From Durio zibethinus (lineage: Eukaryota; Streptophyta; Magnoliopsida; Malvales; Malvaceae): DNA of 64,000 nucleotides. Positions 1 to 12,018 of the stretch are shown piece after piece. The stretch lies in assembly GCF_002303985.1 (NCBI RefSeq), contig NW_019167926.1:7522206-7586205 (forward strand), written 5' to 3'. The first letter of the stretch is position 1. Every line of letters starts with the position of its first letter. Under the pieces are notes generated by a model, which saw only the letters and a program-made list of their open reading frames with translations, was not told the DNA's origin and searched no databases. The translations under genes and the position numbers were made by a program.

Positions 1-16
1 AGATTAGACTAGTTAC

Positions 17-2961
17 CAGCACTTCATCTTGGTAGCCAGAAAAAGCAGTAGCTAGATCCTGTATACTACTCACTATTGCATTGTGAACTTCTTTTCCTCC
101 AGTGAGGCAGAGCCTGAATGTATTATTATATAATTAAAAGAAATCTCCAAATTTAATTTAAGTTTCAGGCTAACTATTCATAATAATACATTATTTGTCT
201 TACTTAACCAAACAAAACCTACAAGAAGATGCAGAAACTGCAATCATTGTGCAAATATGTTAGAACTTAGAAGCAATCAATTGTAAAATCTGTGAGGGTG
301 GGAAAAAAAATATCCTTTTGCAACATATTCAATGAGAATGAACTTAATTAAATCTGGAAAACCTTAAATGCTGGTGTTCCAGGCCATAATAAAGCAATAG
401 TCATAAAGTGAGAGGACTAACCCAAACATCTCCTGTAGCAGAGAAATTTCTTCATCATTGGGTGCTTCAATAATCTGAATCATAGAAAATATTTAACCTG
501 AGCTAATATCAATGATCAGATATTCCAAAAACATAAAAGTTCAATAGACAAGTTGCATACTTTTTAGAAACAATAATCTCTTTCTGTCATAACATTAACT
601 CATTAAAGTTAGCTAATAATGACAAAAACATCTCCAAACCCTGACCATGATTAGATGAAAATTTCAGAAAATCAAGCTTACATGAAGACATCCATGATAC
701 TCCAGCAGAAATGTTAACATATCTATAGATAACTTAAATGTACTTAAATTATACAAAACACAAGAAACTCAGAACTTGCTGATAATCTTCTTTGAAAATG
801 ATTCAGACACTAAAATTTCTACCTAATGATCTTTAAATAAATAATGGAACCATGACATACTTTCATATTTAGTTCATTAAACGTGAGTCCTAAAGTTTCT
901 TATTTGTATCATTTTTTTATCTCCTCATTGTCACTAACCCATTTTATTTAGTCAAAACTATATTGTTTTGTTAGCATAAGGCATAAAAGGCCTTGAAGCA
1001 GCCTTATAATTTACCGAGCTTGATAAGAACTCAATGATCTCAGACAAAATGGAGTAATGTTCAACTTCTTGCATAGCACTCGAGACCAAGGACAATTTCC
1101 AATAAAGCCATTATAACCCAGGTTTATGAAGAACAAAAACTAGACATTCATTTGCTTTTGTTCAGAAAATCATTATTCAACAGTTATCAATAGACAATGT
1201 AAAAAACTGCATCAGGTTCATGATAGTGTTAATTTCTATTTTTCTTTATTCAAATAATCTACCTTGAATGTTTCTTTTATCATTTTTCAGGGCAAGATTT
1301 AGATCCAGAATGATCACACCTGAAATGTTGACTTTTCTAAGCCTTTATCTAATGCCTAATCGTCTACAAAATTAGTCAAAAGCTACACTAGTGAAAAATG
1401 GCAATAAATGTTTACAAGGGTATATGATATATTCAAGATTCTACACTATTTTGACAAATCTGATTAAAAAGAATATTGAACAATGACAAGAAACCAAATT
1501 ATACCATAGATATTGTTATGCCCTCCAAAGCCTGGCTTTGAAGAAAAACCTCTCGAAAATTCATCGGTGCACCCCCAATATCGGAGTCATAATATAAGAC
1601 CTATCGATCATTAAAAAGAACCAAAAGAGAAAGTCAGGATACAAGAAACTTATATGAAATATAATAGATTTTTAACACATGAACTTATTTCAGGCACACA
1701 ATGATCGACCAACAGCAATAGTTTCAAAATCCAACTGATGTAATACACTTAAAAGGAAAATAACTGGAATCACGATAAGGTATGCTATAATTGTTTAACA
1801 GAACTCAAGCAACAAACATAATATATAATTTGATAGCAGACTACTTCGAAATGGACCTACCTTATCCTCTTGTTGAGCAGATATTAAACAACTCAATAAG
1901 TAAAGCAAGGCATGAATAAGCAACACATAAGTCACTGCATACAATTTGGTTATCATTAACATGCAGGAATAGCTTACCATAGATGGCCTTTTTAGGTTCT
2001 CCTTTGCTTCTTCATAAGCAAAAATTTGCTCAAGGCTCTTTTGACCCCCTTCTGATGAACCTCCGGATAACTGCTCAATTTCTTGGAGTGCAACCAACCA
2101 TCTTCTCAGCAGCATAACTCTCTCAGAACCCCTACAGGAGATTACTGCTTCCTCCAATCTTTTCACAGTTTGCTTTACACTCCTGAGACTCCGAGACCCC
2201 TGCATAAGTACACAACTTAAGCAACTCCAATAACAATAGTATAAGATACCCACAACAGGAAAAACAATTTCTATAGGTAAACAGAACAAATCTAGTAGTA
2301 CAAAATCAAGTAAACAAAATCTAGATCATAAAGCTCTAAACTATTACTAGTTTACATGTCACATTCCACATTAGATCAAAATTTTCTCTTCCTAGCACCA
2401 TTACTTGAAAGAGAAATTACGAAATCTAATTAATTTACACAAAAAAATACACTAATATGTGCATAGAAAAATAATTCATTCGGTCAAAGAGACACCTTTG
2501 TGAAATTATAATCCAATTTTAATCCTATTTTCTTGATGTTGAAAAAAAAAAAACTTTTTTTACATTATTACATATATTTCATTGAACAACCAAAATACAC
2601 AAGCAATTGAAAACCAAAATAAAAACACTAAAAACTAATAATTGTGCAATTTAAATATAAAAAAAAAATTTCTTAAAAAATTACTCCGACATTCCAAATT
2701 AAAAAAAAAAATCAACGTGTAAACCTTTCAAACTATTATATTCAGCCAGAAATTACAACATATATACCCCAACATGCAAATAAAAAATGAAAAAAAAAGG
2801 AAAGAAATTACAATGTGATCTTGAAAGAGTTTGGCTCCTTCAGCAACAGCTTGACCAGCATGGTGAACAACGGTATCGGCATAGTTCTTGATGTTTCGAG
2901 TGAGGTTATTCTTGTTTCCAACCTCCACCGCTTTGTTCACCGCCGTTCTCAGCCACGACAT
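17..2961 (-). CDS. Conserved plant coiled-coil-type protein, 5' part (5 exons, continues beyond the left edge)
   Basis: Five exons on the minus strand join in frame with GT..AG borders: 2812-2961 (50 codons), 1978-2199 (74), 1505-1600 (32), 422-474 and 17-113, giving 206 residues. The last visible exon ends at a GT donor at 16-15, so the gene continues to the left. The protein starts MSWLRTAVNKAVEVGNKNN, then has a charged helical stretch (SVKQTVKRLEEAV) and a conserved block with LYYDSD, NFREVFLQSQALEG, EAPNDEE and LCLTGGKEVHNAIV. I recognise this series from angiosperm proteins that are uncharacterised or loosely called coiled-coil or myosin-like; I know no proven function. There is no signal peptide or membrane segment in the visible part. 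The exons show no stops or shifts, so the gene looks functional. It is divergent to the chalcone isomerase gene. The 2961 ATG fits the family's usual start. Confidence 0.85.
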
Positions 2962-4639
2962 GTCGTTTCTTTTCTTATCTCACCGCTCCGATAGACCAAT
3001 GCAATTCGGTCTAATTAATTTTCGTCCTTTTCTTCTCTTTTGAAGAATTTTTAGGGTTTAGGTTTTCAACAAGAGGGAGAAATGGGGAAAAAAATTTTTG
3101 TTCGGATGATGAAGATGGAGATGGAAACAAAGTTTGAACTTTGGATTTGGACTTTTTAGGGTGATCGTATTTGGACCCCAACCTACGAGTCTTTTCCGTC
3201 TTCATAAAAGTCCCTTAGATTTTTTTATTTTTTATTTTATCTTTTAAAAATAATCAAAAATTCAAAATAATAAATTTACTCCATAATTTAATTTTATTAT
3301 GAGTTTTTGAAAAGAAAACAAAAGCTCCAAAGCAAATTTTGTCAAGTTGAGGCCAACCATATTTTTTAAATAATCATAATTGATCAAGATACAATGTCGA
3401 CTATTTTATAATTTTCATTCTTTCATTTCATTTAGTATTTTTTTTAATTTTTTCCTATCAAAAGGCACTTGTTGTATTGATTTAAATTTTGGCATATTAA
3501 TAAGTTTACTAGAATTCTTGAAGTAATACTGAATTGCAATTTTGAAAAAAAAAAACATTTTCTCAATCACAAAATAAAAATAATAATAAAAAAAACTCGA
3601 GTTTTGAGTTTATTGATGCATAATTCTACATTAAAAAAATAAAATATAGAATCTAATTTTAATTCATATAATTATTTTTAAAAATAATATTTAATAAATT
3701 TAAATTTAAATATTCTTTATTCCGTGCTTTTTTTGTACAAAAATAAATTTTTAAAAATTGTTTCTAAATCAAAAAATATTGGTTATAAAATTGGGCTGTT
3801 AATGACTTTAAACCAACTTAGTCATAGAATTGGTCTACTTTCTGAGCCCAAACTGAGATTCGTAGATCTAAACCTAAAATCATGGCTTCTATTAAAAAAA
3901 AAAAAAAACCATTTTCGCTGTAAAAAAAAAAAAAGAAACAAAAAGAAATAAGGGAAATGCAAAAAATCAGATGTTAGAGACACTGAATCTACCAGGAGGA
4001 GTTAACAGACGATGCTCGTTAGAAGAACAATGGCAGGCCCTTGGATTTTGGATACACAATCTTGGCCATTCATACGATACAATGATAGCGGTGTGAATCT
4101 ATTACGTGTATTGAGCTCATGTCATTAATTATTTTGGTTTATTTGTCATGACCCATTGTTTTTTTTTTTTTAATTTTTTTTTTAAAAATTAAGAATTCAA
4201 ATACTTTAATTTTTTTTATAAATACAAATATAAATATATGTATTAATTAAAAAACTTTTGGTCACGTGGCAAATAAAAATTTCAGGTCATCAATTGCCAA
4301 GTACAAATAATCTTGATATTGTCACATAAAATTAATATCGTATCAACGAATCAATATATATATATATTAATGTATTTAATGATAAAAAATTAATATTATT
4401 AATGATTAAACTAAAATTTTAAAATTTGAAAAGCAAAAGATAATGTCAATATTAAAATAATTGTATATGAACTAAATCATATTTATCCTAGTTATTTCTT
4501 TATGTATTAAAGAAAGGATTACCCTTTAAAAAAATTGATGGATTACAAAATATTGAAAATAACACATAGCATTTTTTTTTTCTTTTCTAATGATAACATA
4601 TATGGCATACCTAATCTGAAGATTCCTTACAAGAGTTGA

Positions 4640-4664
4640 ATATATATATATATATATATATATA
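4640..4664. repeat. (TA)n microsatellite
   Basis: An uninterrupted run of TA dinucleotides in the intergenic DNA between the coiled-coil gene and CHI. Confidence 0.9.
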
Positions 4665-5691
4665 ATAAGAGCTTATATTCAATATATTATCAATTTTATA
4701 AATTATCAATAAATTAAATAATATTATCTTAATTATTTTATTAATATTATTTAATTTATTAAAAATATATAAAATTTTATATTGATAATACATCAAATAT
4801 AAATTCATATAATATTTCATTTATATTTGATGATCTGTTGCACTAATAAGGAGTTTATATATGATGAACTATCTATATATATACACTTTAAGTCATCAGG
4901 GAATGATTACCATTTTATCAAATTTAAAAGTCAATGAAAGTAGGTACCCATAATTTAGGAGATGTCATTATAAAACTTTATGATATTCATTTTAAAAGTC
5001 AATGGAGCAGTACTTTTTTACTCATTAATAATATGTAAAATATGATAATACATTAAATATAAATTTATAAATAACACATATAATAACTTATTGAAAAAAA
5101 ATTTAGTTGTTGAGAAATTTTTTCTAGAGTTTTAGAGTTTTAGCTTCTTTTATGTACCAACTACTGACTTTTGTCATTTAAAAATTTATTTTATCTATAT
5201 TGTTCTTAACTTTTGAAAAAATTAGAATTAAAACTTAAAATTTCTAAGATTTTATCTTTAAATAATGATAATAATAAATTAAGTTTTATATCTTATAATT
5301 TGAAATTAACTATATGAAAAATAAAAAAAAATTATGCTAGACTATAATTTTTAATCTTAGATTTTATTTTTCGCTTAGAAACGATGATTTGATTTGCAAA
5401 ATGGGTATAGACAACTAATTATCAAATTGGGTACTACAAATCAACAAGATATTTTTAATCAATGGTTAAGGTCCATTCAATCTCAACAGTCATTGCCTGG
5501 ACTTAAATTACAATAATCACTCATTAACATTTTATGTCATTTCCTAATTATAAATAAAATATTCAGCTACATAATCAAAGCTAATTCTCTTTCATTTTAT
5601 AACTCTTATATAAAAATTCTAACAAAAAAAATGAAAGCTATTTTCAGGATTTAATTAAAAAAAAACATTTTGCAAGTATAGTTTTACTTCT

Positions 5692-5725
5692 CCCCTCTCT
5701 CTCTCTCTCTATATATATATATATT
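5692..5725. repeat. Compound (CT)n(AT)n microsatellite upstream of CHI
   Basis: A pyrimidine CT run passes directly into an AT run about 500 bases upstream of the CHI start codon. Confidence 0.9.
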
Positions 5726-6007
5726 ATAACAAATTTTCACAATTTTTTTAATATAAAAATGAAAATGTTACATTATATTATGTTCATTCAAAATTTAAAT
5801 TTAATTTTTAAAATGGAATCTTAATTTTATCCGTTAAGAACATACAATACTCCTTTTTTTTTTTTTAATTTGAAGTTCTTTTCATGAAAAAAAAATACAA
5901 AAGAATAAAAAAAGGCTGTAATTGACTAGAATTTTTTGTTCTCAATTGACTAGGTTTTTTAGTTACACCTAAAATTCCTCTTCCAAAATGGCCAGTGGTA
6001 TACCTTG

Positions 6008-6120
6008 CACGTGATATCTCAAACTCACGTGACTATAGCTACCATCCTCAGTCCCTCTACCCACCCTTCCTCGTCCCCTTAATTACACACCTACCACATC
6101 GCTTCCACCCCGCTATAAAA
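6008..6120 (+). promoter_or_regulatory. CHI promoter: two G-boxes, MYB-type site, TATA box
   Basis: Two palindromic CACGTG G-boxes lie at 6008-6013 and 6026-6031. An ACCTACC element (MYB recognition type) is at 6089-6095 and TATAAAA at 6114-6120. The TATA box is 67 bases ahead of the ATG, which puts the transcription start near 6145. In flavonoid genes, combinations of ACGT elements (bZIP, bHLH) and MYB elements are known to give light-responsive and MYB/bHLH control. The sites are seen directly; their use here is inferred. Confidence 0.75.
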
Positions 6121-6186
6121 CTCACCGTTTCACTTCCTTTCCCTTTGCCTTCCCTGAAGAAAAAGAAAGAGTTGATCTGTCAGAAA

Positions 6187-8626
6187 ATGTCTACGTCACC
6201 GTCCGTCACCGAAATCCAGGTGGAGAACGTTACATTCCCTCCAACGATCAAGCCCCCGGGTTCCACCAAAACTCTGTTCCTCGGTGGTGCAGGTTAGTAA
6301 TCTACGCACCTTCGCCTTTCGATCGCTTTGGTTTTGGTTATCTTTTAAGTTTTTTTTTTTTTTTTTGTTGACGGGTTAGTGTTAATGTGCGCCAGGGGAG
6401 AGAGGATTGGAAATCCAAGGAAAATTCATCAAGTTCACGACGATAGGAGTTTACTTGGAATATAACGCCGTGGAGTGCCTTGCCGTTAAGTGGAAGGATA
6501 AGAGTGCCGACGAGCTAACGGAATCCGTTGAGTTTTTCAGAGACATCGTTACAGGTAAATTCTACTAGTAATTTTTTTAGTTCCTCTTTATTTATTTATT
6601 TATTTTTTGTGTTTGATGGACAAAGTTAAAGAGAAAGTTTTGAATAAGGAAACTGGGATGAGAAATTTACAATAATTATTTATGATATAATAAGTCGAGA
6701 TTTTATTTGATCATGGGGGTATTATGGTCATTTTACAATCATTTGGTCACGATGATAATTTCGTTTAATAACGTCTATACTCGATATTGCATTTAATATT
6801 TTTAAATAATTACCAATGAGGTCTTGGATTAGTGTCAAGAAAAAGGTCCTAGAACCTTAAGGATCCAAGTTCAAATCTCACTTTGTGCGGGTTTGGTTGT
6901 TTAATTAAGTTATAGTTCATTAGTTGATTACTCATGTAATAGTTGATTATATGAATGTAATTATTGGTTACGAGTGTAACTTAAATAAATATTTTTTTAA
7001 CTAATTGAAAATTGTTACCAGTAACATTGTTTTAAGATGATATTTAAGAGAAGAAAATTGTAATTTGTTGATCTAATTCCTAGTCCAATATAAGAAGAGC
7101 TGGTTGGGGTTAAGCTAGATAGTTTGTCAAATCTGTCATACTTCTCTGAGACACATTTTAATGGTCAAGTCAATAAATGTTTTAATAGAAGGAAAGAGAC
7201 AAAGTTAACAGCAGGGAGCAGAGATTATTTCAAATTAACATCATTTTGGTCTGAGTTTTTTTTTTTTTTTTTTTTTCTTTTTCGAGTTATCATAGATTTC
7301 AAATAATTTGATTAAGATAGTTGATTTTTTTCTTCTTAAGTTAACCTAATCCTTGTCGACTTTAGGTCAATTTTATATTAGTATATAATTATAATATATA
7401 TTCATGCATAAGGAGTGACATTATGATTTCAAGCATATTTTTGTGAACCTAATTTTTGCACGGACTGGCTTTTTTCAAATACAAATCAACGTCCTTCTGT
7501 TGCATCTAAGTTTTGATGAGTAATTTTTTCTCTAGTGGTTCACTTGATATGAGAGGATTGTCCGGAGTTGTTAAGTATAAGGCTTGTGATTTTTAGCATA
7601 TTTGCTGCTTCGATGCCCCAACAGTAAAAGATATCTTGGATGAGTAGTTGTATTAATTTTGATACGTATTTGTAGGTGCCTTTGAAAAGTTCATACGAGT
7701 GACAATGATCTTGCCGTTAACGGGTCAGCAATATTCTGAGAAGGTAGCAGAGAATTGTGTTGCCATCTGGAAATCTCTTGGACTTTACACTGATGCAGAA
7801 GCAAAAGCCATTGAAAAGTTCATTGAGGTTTTCAAGGATGATAACTTCCCACCTGGCTCTTCCATTCTTTTCACACTATCAGCCCAAGGTTCACTAACAG
7901 TAAGTGCCAAAACCCTTTGGAATGATTAAACAATCATTAGTTTTGCTTTATTAGGAAAGCATGACTGATTCACTGAGAGAAAAAAAAAAGTGAATTGCCA
8001 AAAGATTCTAGTTCTAATTATTTTATGTCAGAGTGCCATATACTTCATTAGTTATGTTTAGCAAAGATTGTTATTTTAGTGCTATAAAAGTAAGCTATGT
8101 TATTCAGACTCGGGTTTGAGTGTCAATTATAGGTATGTTTCCGATATGGGTATCTTCAATTTTTTTTTCCATGTTTTTCCCTATATTTCAGTAAGCTATG
8201 TTATTCAGACTCAGGTGTGAGTGTCAATTATAGGTATGTTTCTGATACGGGTATCTTCGATTTTGTTTCCATGTTTTCCCCTATATTTAAAGGGTCAACC
8301 TCTATAGTCTACATCTATATCCGTTGGATATAGTGTCGGATAGTAGCAGCAACATATTAGTAAACCTTCTACAAAGAACCTAGCTTGGCTAATATTTCGA
8401 TGTCTCAAAACAACAGATTGGCTTTTCCAAAGATGGTTCTGTGCCAGAAGTTGGGACAGCAGTGATAGAGAATAAACTACTTGCAAATTCAGTGCTAGAG
8501 TCCATTGTTGGCAAGAACGGAGTTTCACCTGTAGCAAAGCAAAGCTTGGCATCAAGATTATCAGCATTGTTCAATGATTGCGGCGAGAAAGCGGCAGCCG
8601 ACAACGGAAAACCGGAGTCTAAGTAG
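6187..8626 (+). CDS. CHI: Chalcone-flavanone isomerase, type I (4 exons, 232 aa)
   Basis: Exons 6187-6292, 6396-6554, 7676-7899 and 8417-8626 join in frame with GT..AG introns (699 nt, stop TAG). The enzyme closes naringenin chalcone to (2S)-naringenin, the second committed step of flavonoid synthesis, in the cytosol and at the ER surface. Visible family landmarks are FLGGAGERGLEI, KFTTIGVYLE, MILPLTGQQYSEKV, ENCVAIWKSLG and GVSPVAKQSLASRL. By alignment from memory to the Medicago enzyme, Arg36, Thr48, Tyr106 and Asn113 correspond to R38, T50, Y108 and N115, all present. The specificity pair is S192-I193, the type I pattern (Thr-Met in legume type II), which predicts use of 6'-hydroxychalcone only. 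The length is normal for the family. The C-terminal tail is Lys/Ala-rich. Two G-boxes and a MYB site lie upstream. Minor oddities against relatives are VECLAV and FEKFIRV. It looks functional. Confidence 0.96.
8090..8290 (+). repeat. Two-copy tandem duplication (about 101 bp) in CHI intron 3
   Basis: The sequence starting GTAAGCTATGTTATTCAGAC occurs at 8090 and again at 8191, with a few substitutions and small indels. The second copy ends just before the polypyrimidine stretch that leads to exon 4. Confidence 0.9.
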
Positions 8627-9914
8627 TTTCCCTGTCTCATAGACCAGATGATATGAAATTGTTGTTTTTTTAATCTTGTGTGTGCTTATAGCATAGAAGC
8701 AAATAAAATTTGTTTGTATACTGAATCAAATATTCCACGAATCATCTGGGCTATCTTTGTTTGGAGGAAATGATTCCAGTTGAGAAATAAACTCAAGTCT
8801 GTATTTTCAAGAACTGAAGTTTGAGAAAATTTAAGTTTCATTACGTTTTCTACCTGGTTAACTTTCTTGGCCATACTTCTATTTGCTAATTGCCATGGTA
8901 TGTTTAGAAATGAGGAATGTCTAAATAAGTCGTTGCAAATCCAAATGTTTGTGTGACTCGTAGCTAAAATATTAAAAGAAAATTTGAATTTTATCATTTT
9001 ATTTAGATAAATTATTATATTTTTATTGTATTTAAATAAGATTTTATATTTTTATTTATATTCAAATAAATTTTTATTTCAAATTACCATAATTTTTTTC
9101 TAATTCTTTTTAATCATGTAAAATGTGACCATTTATATAATTTAAAGTTTTATTTAAAGTATTTGTGATCGTGAAAAATTGATGTTTTATATGTATTATG
9201 TATATGTTAAGATCTTATTTAAGCATAAATTAAAAGTTAATGTGATCATGAAAAATTGATGTTTTATATGTATTATGTATATGTTAAGATCCTATTTAAG
9301 CATAAATTAAAAGTTAAGAGCTTATTTGGATACAAATTAAAAGTTAAATGTTTATTTTAAAAGTTATGTGCTTATTTAAATATAAATTAAAAGTTGAGGA
9401 TTTATATGGGTGTAATTTTTACTATTTAGCCCAATGATATCTTATTAAAAAAATTAATTTTAGATTTTTAAAATTACAAAAGTAAATTCATGTAATTCAA
9501 AAAATATATTTAAAATTAATTTTTTATTAAAATATCATTAAATAATTCACTGATATTATATAAAATTTAAAATTTTTATTATAAAAAATCCAACATTTTT
9601 GGTAGTTCTCGTCATCTTTTAACATTTGATTTCAAGCAAGTTTTACAGGTTTTTTTTCTCCCTACATTAATGCTTCTGAACTTGTTGAAGCATAATTTAA
9701 TTAGACAAAATTATCAAAAGTTTGCAAAATTAGTATAGTAGTAATGCATTTTTATATTTTAATTAATGTATTTTGTTGATGGCGTTTTGGGTATGCGTTA
9801 GTAGGATATTAGTGTTGCAACAATTATGTTACATTGAAAAAATTCTCAAAAAGTTTAATTATTTTAATAGTGCAACAGTCACAATACTCTTTCATCGTAA
9901 TTTGAAGTTAACTC
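8627..9914. other. CHI 3' flank, AT-rich, with a 77-bp tandem duplication
   Basis: The CHI 3' UTR and terminator should lie within the first few hundred bases; an AATAAA-like string occurs near 8701. No gene is seen. A 77-base unit beginning TGTGATC occurs at 9164 and 9241, and more degenerate copies of its end (AAATTAAAAGTTA) continue to about 9400. Confidence 0.65.
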
Positions 9915-10612
9915 CAAATAAATGAATGTTGGTTACACAATTTGAATACGCAAAGATTATTGATTGTTTGATGCATGCAATGATATGAATAAGATGAGAT
10001 ATAGCCTATGCCTTTAGTAAGCTTAGTAAATAAATAAGCAACCCAAGTAATTTGTATTAGAATACTATTACAAGAGTCTTTAAATACTTGAAAAAGATTA
10101 TGAATTAAGTCATTTGCTATTGTGGTGAACCTTCGATTTTAGAAGGATATATTGACTTAAGTTTGATAACTAGTACAGAGGATCATTCATTCGCAAGTGG
10201 ATAGATTTTTGTAATTGGTAGGGTGCAGTTTCTTGGGATTCTAAGAAACAAACTTTTATAATTGATTTTACTTTGACCTTTGAATTTGTGGCATTAATTT
10301 CATCTTGCAAGGAAGCATAATAACTAAGAAATTTACTATTAGAAATTTTTTTATGGCTAAAACTAATGTCACCAATTTCTGTCCACTATGATAATCAAGC
10401 TACACTTGCAAAAGCATATAGTTAAATATATAATGGGAAGTCAAGATACATACATCTAAGACATAACTATACTAGATAACTCATAAAAGATGGTGAATCA
10501 CCATTGATTTTGTCAAGTTGAGTGAAAATTTGGTTAATGCATTGACAAAAAGTCTCACAAGAGATATAGTGCCTAAAACTTCCATAGAGATTGGACTCAA
10601 GTCTATAAATTA
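9915..10612 (+). pseudogene. Ty1/copia reverse transcriptase end and RNase H fragment
   Basis: Translation in shifting frames gives a run of Copia landmarks in the right order: DIAYAFSKLSK, ITRVFKYLKKIMN, SILEGYID, STEDHSFASG, an FLGILRNK stretch that matches the usual VSWKSKKQ region, YNGKSRYIHLRH-like text and a final LVNALTKSL...IEIGLKSIN. These are the last part of RT and the RNase H domain of a Copia polyprotein. Several stops and frameshifts break it, and no gag, protease or integrase from the same element is visible to the left. It is a dead fragment lying just before the gypsy-A remnant. Confidence 0.8.
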
Positions 10613-10964
10613 AGTCATATGATGGAACCTTAACTCAACACTTGACTGCACATTGAGTCTTGAATTTTAATGAGTAAAGTATATCATTTACATGTGCCAA
10701 GTATTTTAAGTTATAAACCATCTCAAGATAGATAAGTATCTGAACCATATGTGTTAAGGTTGAGAATTAACTCTTAATGAATCCATAACATGATAATTTA
10801 AAGTTGAAATCCTTATGTAGTTGCATTTTTGATGGAGTTCACTTATATAAGTGGAAGTGATACCGCTTATAAGAGAATGGACTTCACTATAAAAGCGCTC
10901 CTGAATATAATAACACAGCTATTAAAATTGTGTCAAAGTAAGGCTAAATGATACTTTGGTAAGA
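10613..10964. other. Possible 3' UTR or LTR remnant of the Copia fragment
   Basis: This non-coding stretch directly follows the Copia RNase H end and comes before the gypsy gag zinc knuckle. Its position is where a Copia polypurine tract and 3' LTR would lie, but I cannot show a second LTR copy, so this is only positional inference. Confidence 0.3.
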
Positions 10965-12018
10965 TTTGAAATTTTGTGTCAAAACCTATGTTACAGGTGT
11001 GGAGAGAAGTTTTTTCCATGACATTTTTGTAAGAACAAACAACTTAGTTCTCTTACAATGGAAGAAGTTGGTGAAGATAGAAGTAAGACAACCTTGAGAT
11101 ATATATTAATGCTTTGAATAGCAGTATGGCATAGTCTTAGGATTCAAGGCAGTCTCAAGGGCAAACCACTTAACGTCCTCTTTGACAATGGTAGTACCAC
11201 AGTTTTGTAACACTAGGGTAGGCTAAGGATGGAGTTGAATTGTTGTATACTCATCCTTTAACTATAATAGTAACTAATGGTGAGAAGCAATATAGTATTG
11301 CCAAATATAAATAGCTTGAATGAGTGATACAAGGCCATAAATTCAACCAAGACCTCAGAGTTCTACCTATGGGGACAGTGACATGGTATTGGGGTTGACA
11401 AGATGAAGAAGTTTAATCCCCTGGTATTTGACTTCAATACAATGTCAGTCACTTTTCAAAAGGATAGACAGGAAGTGACACTAAAAAAAAGTAGTGATTT
11501 TTTAGCCAGTCATGAGGAAGAAGGACAAAGTTATAGCTTGCATTCAACTATCATCATGCTAGAATGGGTGAAGAAAATAGAACAAAGTTATACTAATGAT
11601 GCCTGGGTGATGAACAGATTCAAGCATTAGTTGTACAACCCCACTACTCAATCGAAATACATTTTTCACAATGGAGTGTTGTGGTTTAAAGGAAGAGTCT
11701 AGGTGGGAAACTATGGGCTGCTAAAGGAGAAGATTTTGCAAGCAATGTATGATTCACCCTAAGGGGTCATTCTGTTGTTCAGGCCACCTATTATAGGTTA
11801 AAGCTTCATTTTTATTAGCTAAAGATGAAAAAACAGGTTTAAGGTTATGTTTTACAGTGTGATACATGCTAGAAAAAAAAGGATGAACATGTAGCTCATC
11901 GAGGACTGCTACATCCTATTCCTATTCCCACTCAAGCCTATGAGGTGGTAACCATGGATTTTGTTAAAAGACTTTCTCCGTCACAAAAATTTAATTGCAT
12001 ACTAGTCATAGTGGATAA
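10965..12018 (+). pseudogene. gypsy-A, left part: gag zinc knuckle, protease, integrase start, with RT and RNase H deleted
   Basis: In order, one can read a CCHC-type knuckle (CYRCGEKFFP, stop, HFCKNKQL) near 11000, an aspartic protease region (RIQGSLKGKPLNVLFDNGST, with DNG in place of the usual D-S/T-G), then KKFNPLVFDFNTMSVTFQKD. After only a short linker the frame passes to the pre-integrase text (LEWVKKIEQSYTND), the integrase zinc-binding region (HNGVLWFKGRV, QCDTC) and the start of the catalytic core (MDFVKRL, ILVIVDN). The whole reverse transcriptase and RNase H are missing between about 11470 and 11560. Stops interrupt the frame. The text breaks at 12018, where the Tat1 LTR begins, and resumes at 51873. 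It is a non-functional chromovirus-like Ty3/gypsy copy. Confidence 0.85.

Larger units (their letters stand above)
2962..6007. other. AT-rich intergenic region between divergent genes
   Basis: This stretch holds the 5' flank of the coiled-coil gene and the distal upstream DNA of CHI. I see no gene. It contains poly-A and poly-T runs, an AT dinucleotide run near 4640-4664 and a CT-then-AT run near 5692-5725. Short open frames here (for example 3724-3951) are low-complexity and have no recognisable domain. A less AT-rich patch near 3965-4110 could be a fragment of something older, but I cannot assign it. Confidence 0.6.

Noticed and set aside
3011..3205. 64-codon frame upstream of the coiled-coil gene
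   Set aside because: Ser/Lys-rich frame in the probable 5' UTR or promoter, with no known motif.
5995..6297. Upstream in-frame extension of CHI exon 1 to an ATG at 5995
   Set aside because: It would start before the G-boxes and TATA box; the protein family starts at MSTSPSV (6187).
8295..8640. Minus-strand frames over CHI exon 4
   Set aside because: Antisense shadows of the CHI exon.
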